8,112 nt of DNA. It comes from AC-69 sp044867345. Lineage in GTDB: Bacteria > Actinomycetota > UBA4738 > HRBIN12. Location of the stretch: assembly GCA_044867345.1 (NCBI GenBank), contig JBIOUU010000194.1, positions 1 through 8,112 on the forward strand, given 5' to 3'. A program made the position numbers and the translations under genes. The notes beneath the pieces are model-generated. The model had not been told where the DNA came from, made no database searches, and saw only the letters and a program-made list of their open reading frames with translations. This document shows, in pieces, positions 1 to 6,650 of the stretch. The number at the start of each line of letters is the position of its first letter. Position 1 is the stretch's first letter.

Positions 1-2745
1 AACACCGGGCGGGTGGCCATCGGCACCGAGGGCGCGGAGGCCGGGCTCTTGTATGGGGCAGTGGTGAACGCGGCGGCCCGGCTCCAGCAGGCCGCCGAGC
101 CGGGCACGGTGCTGGCCGGGGAAACGACGTGGCTCCTCACGAAGGACCACGTCCAGTACGGGGAGCGACAGGAGGTGCGGGCGAAGGGGTTCGACGAGAC
201 CCTTCCGGCCTGGCCGGTCCGGGCCCTCGCGCCCCGCTCCTCCCGGCGGACGATCCCCTTCGTGGACCGCCGGCGGGAGCTCCGTCTGCTGGTGGAGACG
301 TTCGAGCGCTCGCAGGAGGCTCGACGGGGGCACATGGTCACGCTGCTCGGGGAGCCCGGCATCGGCAAGAGCCGGGTGGTCGAGGAGTTCCTGGCGGGGG
401 TCCCGGACACGACCAAGGTCCTGACCGGCCGGGCCAGCCCCTTCGAGGAGGACGTCACGTTCGGCCCGGTCGCCCAGATCCTCCTGCAGGAGATCGGGGA
501 GCCCCCGGACGCGCCGCCGGAGCAGTTGGAGGCGAGCCTCGAGGAGCTCGTCCGTGACTGTTGCCCCACCGAGCGGACCCAGGAGATCGTCGACCTGCTG
601 CGCCTCGCGCTCGGGCTGGGCGACGAGTCCCGGGACCGACGGCGCTACCGGGTGGCCGAGATCCGCTCGGGGCTGCTCGCCCTGCTCCAGGGCCTGGCCG
701 CCCGAGGTCCGGTGGTGATGGTCGTGGAGGACGCGCACCTCGCGCAGCCGCCGCTCCTCGACCTGGTGGAGCAGCTCGTACGGGCGGCGCGAACCATCCC
801 CCTGTTGGTGTTGTGCGTGGCCCGGTACGACCTGCTCGACACGCGCCCGGACTGGGGCGGGGGCCTCGGCGATTCGCTCAATCTCCACCTCGAGGCCATG
901 TCGCTCTCGGACGCCATCGAGCTGGCGAGGGAAGCGGGCGAGGGGCTCGACGAGGACTCGGCCGCGCGGATCGCCCGCCATGCGGGCGGGAACCCGTTCT
1001 TCATCGTGGAGACCACCGGGATGCTCATGCACGCCGATGCCCAGGTGGCCTCCGACACCGAGCCGCTTCCGCGAGACCTTCTGCCGCCGACGGTGCAGGC
1101 TATCATCGCCGCTCGGATCGACCACCTGCGCGAGGAAGCTCGTGACCTGATCCGCAAGGCATCCGTGTTCGCACCCGGCACGTTCGACCGGGCGTCGCTG
1201 GCGATCGTCGTCGAGCCCGACGACAAGGTCCTCGAGCTCCTCGAGGATGAGGAGTTCCTGGTCCGGGATGAGGACCGGGAAGGATACTGGCGGTTCCGCC
1301 ACGGTCTGCTCCGCGACGTGGCCTACGACAGCCTGCCGAAACGTGAACGGCTCCGGCTCCATCTGCAGGTCGCGACCAAGCTCTCCGAGGACCCGGACAT
1401 GTCGTCGCGGTATCCGCGGTCGATCGCCTACCACCTCGAGCAGGCGGCCCGGGCTTCGTTGGACCTGAACCCCGCGGACCGCAGCGTGGCGGAGCGGGCG
1501 GTCGAGGCGCTGGCCCGGGCGGGGGATCAGGCCCTCGAGACCTCGCAGGCGCGGGCGGGGGCGGACCTGTACGAACGAGCGCTATCCCTGGCGGGTCCGG
1601 AACGGGATTGGGGGTTGCGCGAGGCCCGGATCCTGGCCGGGCTGGGTGAGGCCCGGTACTGGCTGGGCGAGTTCGAGGGGGCGGTGGCGCCCCTGACCCG
1701 GGCCCTGGAGATCGGCGGGAGCGACCCCCAGATCCGGGCGGGCGCGTCTCGGTTCCTCGGTGACATCGAGCTGTCGATCAGGGGTAATCCGGAACGGGCG
1801 GAGGAGCTGCTCGAGCAGGCCCTGACGGCCGCCAGACAGCTCGGGGACCCGTGGACGCTCGCTCGGACGCTCCTCGTCGCCGGTTGGGCCCCTTACTGGA
1901 GGAACGACAAGCCGAAGGCGCGCGAGATGTTCGAGGAGGCCCTGGCGGTGGCCCGGGGCAATCCCGAGGGCGACCCGTGGGCCGAGTCCCGGGCCCTCAG
2001 CATGGTCGCGACCCTCGTCGAGGACGAGGGCGACCAGGAGGAAGCGCTTGCCCTCTCGAGCGAGGCCCTGGCCATCGCCGAAACATCGGGTGACCGGTTC
2101 TCCGTCGCGGTCGCGCGCGAGAGTGTGGGCAACGCCCTTCGCCGGCTCGGCCGCCTGAACGAAGCACTCCCGCACCTGAACGGCGCCGTCGAGGCCTTCC
2201 GCGAGCTCGGGGCGCGGTGGGAGTTGGCGAGCGCGCTGACATCCAGGGGGATCCTCCACCGGGTGAGCGGCCGCATCGACGAGGCTCTGAAGGATCTGCG
2301 GGAGGCCTATCGCCTGTGCCGCGAGCTGAAGGAGCGAGGCATCGTGACGTGGACGGCCTGCCAGCTGGCGATCGCGCTTGTGCGTGCGGGCGAGCTCCCG
2401 GCCGCCAGGGAAGTGTTGGAAGAGACGGCGGCAGTGGTCGGCTCGGGTGGGCCGGGGTCGGTCGACTGGCTCCTCGAGGGCGAGGTGGAGATCCTGCTGG
2501 CCGAGGGGGACCGGGAGGGTGCGCTCGAGAAGGCACTGGAGCTCCTGCGGCTCGAGCGGGAGCAAGAGTCGGCGAAGGACGTCGCGGCCCGCGTGTGGTG
2601 GATCGCGCGCGTGTTCGGCCCCGATGCGGTGGGGGGCGAGGAGGAGATGGAGCGGGCCAGAAAGCTGCTCGAGGAGACGCACTGGCAGATCGCCCTCATC
2701 GCTCCCGACATGGTGACTGGGGTGAGCGCGTGGACTTCGACCTGA
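1..2745 (+). CDS. Class III cyclase / P-loop ATPase / TPR signalling protein, 5'-truncated
   Basis: The reading frame is open from base 1, so the true start lies left of the window; 914 residues are visible (numbered here from base 1). Residues 1-75 are the end of a class III adenylyl/guanylyl cyclase domain: an NTGRVAIG strand, then GAVVNAAARLQQ, which holds the Asn (N23) and Arg (R27) that in this family contact the nucleotide. The metal-binding Asp residues would lie upstream, so activity cannot be judged. Residues about 88-470 form a STAND/AAA-type ATPase with Walker A GEPGIGKS (117-124, K123), Walker B ending VVEDAH (E243, D244) and the family's FRHGLLRDVAY segment near 432. Residues about 498-880 are helical TPR-like repeats (recurring A-L-ALA-A patterns), probably a protein-binding scaffold. 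There is no DNA-binding helix-turn-helix at the C-terminus, unlike MalT/LuxR-type relatives. The protein is presumably a cytoplasmic signal transducer; its ligand is unknown. The stop lies inside the next gene. Domain assignment is firm; the biological role is not. Confidence 0.93.
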   Translation, partial: NTGRVAIGTEGAEAGLLYGAVVNAAARLQQAAEPGTVLAGETTWLLTKDHVQYGERQEVRAKGFDETLPAWPVRALAPRSSRRTIPFVDRRRELRLLVETFERSQEARRGHMVTLLGEPGIGKSRVVEEFLAGVPDTTKVLTGRASPFEEDVTFGPVAQILLQEIGEPPDAPPEQLEASLEELVRDCCPTERTQEIVDLLRLALGLGDESRDRRRYRVAEIRSGLLALLQGLAARGPVVMVVEDAHLAQPPLLDLVEQLVRAARTIPLLVLCVARYDLLDTRPDWGGGLGDSLNLHLEAMSLSDAIELAREAGEGLDEDSAARIARHAGGNPFFIVETTGMLMHADAQVASDTEPLPRDLLPPTVQAIIAARIDHLREEARDLIRKASVFAPGTFDRASLAIVVEPDDKVLELLEDEEFLVRDEDREGYWRFRHGLLRDVAYDSLPKRERLRLHLQVATKLSEDPDMSSRYPRSIAYHLEQAARASLDLNPADRSVAERAVEALARAGDQALETSQARAGADLYERALSLAGPERDWGLREARILAGLGEARYWLGEFEGAVAPLTRALEIGGSDPQIRAGASRFLGDIELSIRGNPERAEELLEQALTAARQLGDPWTLARTLLVAGWAPYWRNDKPKAREMFEEALAVARGNPEGDPWAESRALSMVATLVEDEGDQEEALALSSEALAIAETSGDRFSVAVARESVGNALRRLGRLNEALPHLNGAVEAFRELGARWELASALTSRGILHRVSGRIDEALKDLREAYRLCRELKERGIVTWTACQLAIALVRAGELPAAREVLEETAAVVGSGGPGSVDWLLEGEVEILLAEGDREGALEKALELLRLEREQESAKDVAARVWWIARVFGPDAVGGEEEMERARKLLEETHWQIALIAPDMVTGVSAWTST

Positions 2746-3881
2746 CCCAGGAGCAACAGGAGTTCCAGAAGGCGGTCCGGCAGTTCGCGGAGGAGGTGGT
2801 GGCCCCCGCCGCGGAGGAGCTGGACCGCGAGGAGCGCTTCCCGCTGGAGATCGTGCGACAGATGGGTGAGCTCGGGCTGTTCGGCCTGCCGTTCCCGGAG
2901 CGCTACGGCGGCCTGGACGGCGACTTCCTGACGTTCTGCCTGTGCATGGAGGAGATCTCCCGAGCCGATTCCTCGGTGGCCATCACGCTCGAGGCCGCAG
3001 TGGGCCTGGGGGCCAATCCCATCTACCGCTTCGGTACCGAAGAGCAGAAGGATCGGTGGCTCACCCCGATGGCGCGGGGGCAGATCCTCGGCTCCTTCGG
3101 GCTGACCGAGGCGGGCGGCGGCTCGGACGCGCAATCCGTCCGGACCACGGCCAGGCTCGAGGGCGGGGCATGGGTGATCGACGGGTCCAAGGCGTTCATC
3201 ACCAACTCGGGGACGCCGCTCTCCAGGGTCTGCCTCGTCGCCGCGATGACCGACGGCGTCGGGGAGATCTCGAACATCATCGTTCCCACGGACACGCCCG
3301 GGTTCTCGGTGGGTCGTTCCTATCGCAAGGTCGGGTGGCGGGCCAGCGACACGCACGAGCTGTCGTTCGACAGCTGCCGCGTCCCCCAGGCGAACCTGCT
3401 CGGCGAGCAGGGACGGGGCTACGCTCAGTTCCTCGAGGTCATCGACGACGGCCGCATCGCCTTCGCCGCGCTCGCGGTGGGTTTGGCCAGAGGCTGTCTG
3501 GAGGAGAGCGTGAAGTACGCCCGGGAGCGGGAGGCCTTCGGCCGGCCCATCGGCTCGTTCGAGGCGCTCCAGTTCAAGATGGCCGACATGCGGGTGGCCG
3601 TGGAGACCGCCAGGCTCGGGTACCTTCGCGCCGCGTGGTTGAAGGACCACGGCCGTCCGTACAAGGCCGAGGCATCGATCGCCAAGCTGTACGCGAGCGA
3701 GATGGCGGTCGCGTGTGCCCGCGAGGCGGTGCAGGTGCACGGGGGATACGGCTTCATCGAGGAGTTCCCGGTGGCCCGGTTCTATCGCGACGCCAAGGTC
3801 CTGGAGATCGGGGAGGGGACCAGCGAGATCCAGCGCCTGCTGATCGCCCGGGACCTGGGCCTCCCGGGCACGGAGCTGTAG
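2730..3881 (+). CDS. Acyl-CoA dehydrogenase (FAD-dependent)
   Basis: 383 residues, the usual length for the family. It catalyses alpha,beta-dehydrogenation of an acyl-CoA, passing electrons to electron-transfer flavoprotein. The first signature is GLTEAGGGSD (124-133); the second starts QVHGGYG (335-341). The catalytic base is Glu362 in GEGTSEIQ. Spacing of R267, Q335, G339 and E362 equals that of R281, Q349, G353 and E376 in medium-chain acyl-CoA dehydrogenase, with no insertions. The FAD-contacting Gln expected 11 residues after R267 is Glu278 here. The GTG at 2730 is chosen because it gives the standard N-terminus (MDFDLTQEQQEF); GGGGTGA at 2719-2725 is a plausible ribosome binding site inside the upstream gene. 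The 16-nt overlap with the regulator gene implies co-transcription. Chain-length specificity (short, branched or medium) cannot be told from sequence alone. Confidence 0.95.
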   Translation: MDFDLTQEQQEFQKAVRQFAEEVVAPAAEELDREERFPLEIVRQMGELGLFGLPFPERYGGLDGDFLTFCLCMEEISRADSSVAITLEAAVGLGANPIYRFGTEEQKDRWLTPMARGQILGSFGLTEAGGGSDAQSVRTTARLEGGAWVIDGSKAFITNSGTPLSRVCLVAAMTDGVGEISNIIVPTDTPGFSVGRSYRKVGWRASDTHELSFDSCRVPQANLLGEQGRGYAQFLEVIDDGRIAFAALAVGLARGCLEESVKYAREREAFGRPIGSFEALQFKMADMRVAVETARLGYLRAAWLKDHGRPYKAEASIAKLYASEMAVACAREAVQVHGGYGFIEEFPVARFYRDAKVLEIGEGTSEIQRLLIARDLGLPGTEL

Positions 3882-3935
3882 CCCCTTCCGCTCAAGGCCT
3901 CCACGGCCCGGGCCCGGGGAAGATGTTTGAATCCG

Positions 3936-3950
3936 GCCTCGATCCGAGGC
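3936..3950 (+). terminator. Small hairpin after acyl-CoA dehydrogenase
   Basis: GCCTCG and CGAGGC pair around an ATC loop (6-bp stem, 3-nt loop), 54 nt past the acyl-CoA dehydrogenase stop. No T-run follows, so an intrinsic terminator is only a weak possibility. A repeated CCCGGG palindrome lies just before it (3907-3918). The 127-nt gap 3882-4008 holds no coding sequence that I can support. Confidence 0.2.
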
Positions 3951-3967
3951 ACCCTGGGGGCGCTCGC

Positions 3968-3997
3968 TTGACATCGCCGCACCGCGTTCGGTACGAA
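3968..3997 (+). promoter_or_regulatory. Candidate sigma-70-type promoter for the M23 peptidase gene
   Basis: A perfect -35 hexamer TTGACA lies at 3968-3973. With an 18-nt spacer it faces a weak -10 TACGAA (3992-3997). Transcription would then start near 4004, giving a leader of only about 5 nt before the ATG at 4009, i.e. an almost leaderless mRNA as is common in actinobacteria. An AAGGG at 3996-4000 could instead be a ribosome binding site with 8-nt spacing, which would require a promoter further upstream. The two readings exclude each other. The -35 match is visible; promoter function is inferred. Confidence 0.35.
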
Positions 3998-4008
3998 GGG
4001 TCACTTCC

Positions 4009-5169
4009 ATGAGGGCCAACCGGGGACGCTCTGCCTCCTTCCGGCGCCGCTGCGTCGGCGTTTGCGCCGTGTCCCTACTGTTGCTGATGGCCTTGGCTCC
4101 AACTGCGGGCGCGGGGTTGAAGCAGAGCCTGGATCAGGCCAAGGCCCGCCTAGCCGAGCTGAAACGGCAGATCGGGGCCCAGCAGGCGGTCCTGGACCGG
4201 CTTTCCGCCGAGGCCGCCGCGATCGCCATGCAGATCGACGAGCACCAGGCCGTCTACGAGCAGGTGACCGCCCAGCTCCAGCAGACGCAGCTTGAGCTCG
4301 ACGCGGCGAACCGGCGCTTCCAGGTCGTCCTCGGTCGGCTGAACGAACGCGTCCGCGAGGCCTTCATGCAGGGGCCGGGAAGCCCGGTCGAGTTCCTCCT
4401 TGGCGCCACCTCGCTGGCCGACCTGTCCGACCGTCTCGAGTTCGTCGACGCGCTGGCCCAATCGGATTCCGACCTCGCCGACCAGGTTCAGAACCTGAAG
4501 AACGAGCTGTCGGCACAGGCCCGGAACCAGCAGCGACTCCAAGCCCGCCAGGCCGACATCCTTCGGTCGCTCCAGGGGGAGAAGGCGAAGCTCCTGGCGC
4601 AGCTCTCGCAACAGAAGCAGGTCTACGACGACATCCAGGCCAAGAGGGCCGAGGCCGAGAAGCTCGTGGAGCGGCTCGGCAGGGCCTACCGGGACTTCCT
4701 GGCCTCGCTGTCCGGCGTCAGCAACGGGGTGTTCAAGGTGTGCCCCGTGGACCAGCCCCGGGCCGTGTACGACGGGTTCGGTGCGCCGCGGTACTCGGGG
4801 GGATATCACCCGCATGCCGGCAACGACATCGTGGCGCCTACCGGAACGGCCATCCGCGCGCCGTTCGCCGGCATCGCGCAGTCCTCGTACAACACACTCG
4901 GGGGGAACGCCGTGTACGTGTACGGGGCCCTCGGCTACGTGTACAACGCGCATCTGTCGTCCTATTCGGCCAACTCGAACGGGCCGGTCGCGGCGGGCGA
5001 CGTCATCGGGTACGTCGGCGACTCGGGCGACGCCCTCGGCGGCGTGCCGCACGACCACTTCGAGTGGCACCCCAAGGTGATCCCGTCGAACTGGCCGAGC
5101 AGCCCGTACGGGTACCGGATTGTCGGCAGCGCCCTGAACCCGTACCCGCTCCTGTCGCAGGTCTGTTGA
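4009..5169 (+). CDS. Secreted coiled-coil M23 peptidoglycan endopeptidase
   Basis: 386 residues. Residues 1-35 are a Sec signal peptide: Arg-rich N-region, hydrophobic core SLLLLMALA and a predicted AGA/G cleavage site. Residues about 37-230 are a long Gln/Leu/Ala-rich coiled coil. It contains a PcsB/EnvC-like segment (about 116-146, with GSPVEFLLGA and a downstream DRLEFVDAL). Residues about 245-370 are an M23/LytM zinc peptidase domain with an intact active site: H269 and D273 (HxxxD), H315 in NAHLS, and H348/H350 (HxH followed by FEW). EnvC-type activators usually lose these residues, so this one is probably a real murein endopeptidase cutting peptide cross-links outside the membrane. Proteins of this architecture often act in cell separation under FtsEX control; that partner is inferred and is not in the window. 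The mature chain has only two cysteines, C245 and the C-terminal C386, bracketing the catalytic domain. The ATG start gives a complete signal peptide. Confidence 0.93.
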   Translation: MRANRGRSASFRRRCVGVCAVSLLLLMALAPTAGAGLKQSLDQAKARLAELKRQIGAQQAVLDRLSAEAAAIAMQIDEHQAVYEQVTAQLQQTQLELDAANRRFQVVLGRLNERVREAFMQGPGSPVEFLLGATSLADLSDRLEFVDALAQSDSDLADQVQNLKNELSAQARNQQRLQARQADILRSLQGEKAKLLAQLSQQKQVYDDIQAKRAEAEKLVERLGRAYRDFLASLSGVSNGVFKVCPVDQPRAVYDGFGAPRYSGGYHPHAGNDIVAPTGTAIRAPFAGIAQSSYNTLGGNAVYVYGALGYVYNAHLSSYSANSNGPVAAGDVIGYVGDSGDALGGVPHDHFEWHPKVIPSNWPSSPYGYRIVGSALNPYPLLSQVC

Positions 5170-5216
5170 TCCGTTCGGCGCGCGCCCATACTGCCCAGCG
5201 TCCGCGACCGTTCCAC

Positions 5217-5242
5217 TCTGCCCGGGTCTCGACTCGGGCGGG
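5217..5242 (+). promoter_or_regulatory. Hairpin covering the lipoprotein ribosome binding site
   Basis: Bases 5217-5227 pair with 5232-5242 (11 bp, three of them G-T wobbles) around the tetraloop CTCG. The 3' arm ends in GGG at 5240-5242, which is the start of the only Shine-Dalgarno-like stretch (GGGAG, 5240-5244) ahead of the GTG at 5249. The fold could damp translation of the lipoprotein, or protect or pause the transcript after the M23 gene. No T-run follows, so a classic terminator is unlikely. The pairing is visible in the sequence; the regulatory role is inferred. Confidence 0.4.
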
Positions 5243-5248
5243 AGCCCC

Positions 5249-5695
5249 GTGACCGGAAGGTCGGTCCGTACCCGAGTGGCCGTCGTCCTGGCCGCAGCCC
5301 TCATCGGTGCTCAATTGCTTTCCTCGTGTTCGTCTGGCCCGTCAACGGTTGGGAGGACCCGGACGATCCAGGTCGATGGGGAAGAGGTCGCCGCCAGCTC
5401 GCTCCGGGGGGCGGTCACTGGGCTGTGTGCGGCGCTGGAGCGCCTGCCGGCTGACCCCCGGGCCGCGCGCGATGACTATTACTCTCTTTCCCACCAGCGC
5501 TTGCACACGATCGCCGCCGCGGTCCAGGAGATCGACCGATCGGTGGCGGCCTCGCTCCTTCAGGCCATGGCCGTCGTCGAGGAGGACCTCGCTCGGCCTC
5601 CGTTTCCCGCCTCCCTTGCCGGCGACCTCGATCGGCTGCTCGCGGCCACCCGCGCGGCGCTGCGCGCGCTTTCGATCCCAACGGAGCCGTGCTGA
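5249..5695 (+). CDS. Predicted lipoprotein, helical, unknown function
   Basis: 148 residues; I do not recognise a named family. The GTG start gives a textbook lipoprotein signal: basic N-region, hydrophobic stretch VAVVLAAALIGAQ and lipobox LSSC with the lipidated cysteine at position 27. A short Ser/Thr/Gly linker follows, then a short polar stretch (IQVDGEEV), then a mostly helical domain (about 50-145). That domain contains C60, an acidic/aromatic patch DDYYSLSH leading to H82 and H86 (HxxxH), a helix rich in Ala and Glu, and a C-terminal Cys148. C60 and C148 could form a disulfide outside the membrane; H82/H86 with nearby acids might bind a metal or haem, but this is speculation. The gene lies 79 nt after the M23 gene on the same strand, so co-expression is likely. 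Its start region is folded in a hairpin. Third-position GC looks like its neighbours, so no sign of recent transfer. Confidence 0.82.
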   Translation: MTGRSVRTRVAVVLAAALIGAQLLSSCSSGPSTVGRTRTIQVDGEEVAASSLRGAVTGLCAALERLPADPRAARDDYYSLSHQRLHTIAAAVQEIDRSVAASLLQAMAVVEEDLARPPFPASLAGDLDRLLAATRAALRALSIPTEPC

Positions 5696-5733
5696 TGCGT
5701 CGATTCGCCGGGGTGGGCGGGTTGGTCCCGCGC

Positions 5734-5739
5734 TAGTGT
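5734..5739 (+). promoter_or_regulatory. Possible -10 element for the 3-hydroxyacyl-CoA dehydrogenase gene
   Basis: TAGTGT fits the TAnnnT pattern of actinobacterial -10 boxes and would start a transcript about 12 nt before the ATG, just upstream of the Shine-Dalgarno. No -35 hexamer is recognisable at the right distance, so this is weak. Confidence 0.22.
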
Positions 5740-5747
5740 CGTCCATT

Positions 5748-5752
5748 GGAGG
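5748..5752 (+). promoter_or_regulatory. Ribosome binding site fixing the start at 5758
   Basis: GGAGG lies 5 nt before the ATG at 5758. It overlaps an in-frame TTG at 5746, which would add four residues but would have no ribosome binding site of its own. This settles the start at 5758. Confidence 0.8.
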
Positions 5753-5757
5753 CGGCG

Positions 5758-6621
5758 ATGAAGGCTGAGGACGTGCGGAAGGTCGGGGTGGTGGGATGCG
5801 GCGTCATGGGCGCGGGCATCGTCGAGGTGTGTGCGCGCGCCGGCCTCGACGTGCTCTACGTCGAGGCCGGCTCCGACCTCGTCGAACGCGGCCGGAGCCG
5901 GATCGAGGCGTCCATCCTGCGAGCGGTGGACCGCGGCAAGCTGAGCGAGGCGCAGCGCGCCGAGGCACTCGGCCGGATCGCCGGGACCACGAGCATCGAG
6001 GACCTGGCCGATCGCGACCTCGTGATCGAGGCCGCGACGGAGCACTACGAGACCAAGCGAGAAGTTTTTCGCCGGCTCGCCGAGATCACCGGCCCGGAGG
6101 TGATCCTTGCGAGCAACACGAGCTCGATCCCCATCGTGGATCTCGGTGCCGCGACGAAGCGGCCGGCGCTGGTCATCGGGCTCCACTTCTTCAACCCGGT
6201 GCCGGTCATGGGGCTGATCGAGGTGGTGAAGGCCATCACGACCTCGGACGAGACGGTCGAGTTCGCCCGGGCGTTCGGCGCGGTGCTGGGCAAGACCACG
6301 GTGCTATCGAAGGACCGCGCCGGTTTCATCGTGAACATGCTCCTCATCCCATACCTGAATGGGGCGGTCCGGATGCTCGACGAGGGGTTCGCCACGCGCG
6401 AGGACATCGACACAGCGATCAGCCTCGGCCTGGCCCATCCCATGGGGCCGCTGCAACTCCTCGATCTCATCGGGCTCGACACGGCGGTGTACGTGGCGAA
6501 CGTGCTGTTCGACGAGTTCAAGGAGCCCCTGTTCGCCCCGCCGCCGCTCCTGAAGCGGATGGTCGCGGCGGGCCGCCTCGGCCGCAAGACCGGCAGGGGC
6601 TTCTACGAGTACGGGAACTGA
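5758..6621 (+). CDS. 3-hydroxyacyl-CoA (3-hydroxybutyryl-CoA) dehydrogenase
   Basis: 287 residues, the length of stand-alone Hbd/PaaH/FadB2-type enzymes. It oxidises (S)-3-hydroxyacyl-CoA to 3-ketoacyl-CoA with NAD(P), the third step of beta-oxidation, or runs in reverse in C4 metabolism. The N-terminal Rossmann fold has GCGVMG (13-18) and an acidic residue, E36, at the end of strand 2, which favours NAD over NADP. The catalytic set is complete: S122 in SNTSS, H143 in HFFNP, E155 in LIEVV and N193 in FIVNM, with the same spacing as S137, H158, E170 and N208 of the human mitochondrial enzyme. The C-terminal dimerisation domain carries HPMGPLQLLDLIGLD and ends KTGRGFYEY, both typical. The start is set by GGAGG just upstream. 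The gene sits 62 nt after the lipoprotein and converges on the glycosyltransferase. Which pathway it serves (butyrate, phenylacetate, fatty acids, polyhydroxybutyrate) is not decidable here. Confidence 0.95.
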   Translation: MKAEDVRKVGVVGCGVMGAGIVEVCARAGLDVLYVEAGSDLVERGRSRIEASILRAVDRGKLSEAQRAEALGRIAGTTSIEDLADRDLVIEAATEHYETKREVFRRLAEITGPEVILASNTSSIPIVDLGAATKRPALVIGLHFFNPVPVMGLIEVVKAITTSDETVEFARAFGAVLGKTTVLSKDRAGFIVNMLLIPYLNGAVRMLDEGFATREDIDTAISLGLAHPMGPLQLLDLIGLDTAVYVANVLFDEFKEPLFAPPPLLKRMVAAGRLGRKTGRGFYEYGN

Positions 6622-6650
6622 GCCCGCCGGCATTCAGCGGAGCTGCGGGC
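6622..6650. terminator. Inverted repeat between convergent genes, possible two-way terminator
   Basis: GCCCGC (6622-6627) and GCGGGC (6645-6650) are perfect inverted copies. They start immediately after the hydroxyacyl-CoA dehydrogenase stop and end 6 nt before the glycosyltransferase stop on the other strand. The 17-nt loop is long and there is no T-run on either side, so termination is inferred mainly from position. Confidence 0.28.

Noticed and set aside
1582..2682. A 366-codon minus-strand frame inside the TPR region.
   Set aside because: Antisense shadow of repeats rich in GAG/CTC codons; no domain recognisable.
2217..2729. Extension of the acyl-CoA dehydrogenase frame upstream of the GTG at 2730.
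   Set aside because: The added sequence is Gly/Arg-rich, out of frame with the TPR protein that clearly occupies this DNA; the GTG gives the standard N-terminus.
2600..2745. A LuxR-type DNA-binding domain at the end of the ATPase-TPR protein.
   Set aside because: The last residues are a plain helix and a short tail (ending VSAWTST) with no helix-turn-helix pattern.
3907..3918. The palindrome CCCGGGCCCGGG as a regulatory operator.
   Set aside because: GC-only palindromes of this size are common by chance here and no second copy or known operator consensus is visible.
2307..4019. A 570-codon open frame on the minus strand across the acyl-CoA dehydrogenase and the end of the regulator.
   Set aside because: It is antisense to two genes with clear family motifs, its translation is low-complexity and resembles nothing known, and long antisense frames are expected at this GC content.
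4150..5304. A 384-codon minus-strand frame opposite the M23 gene.
   Set aside because: Antisense shadow; the plus strand has a signal peptide and full catalytic motifs.
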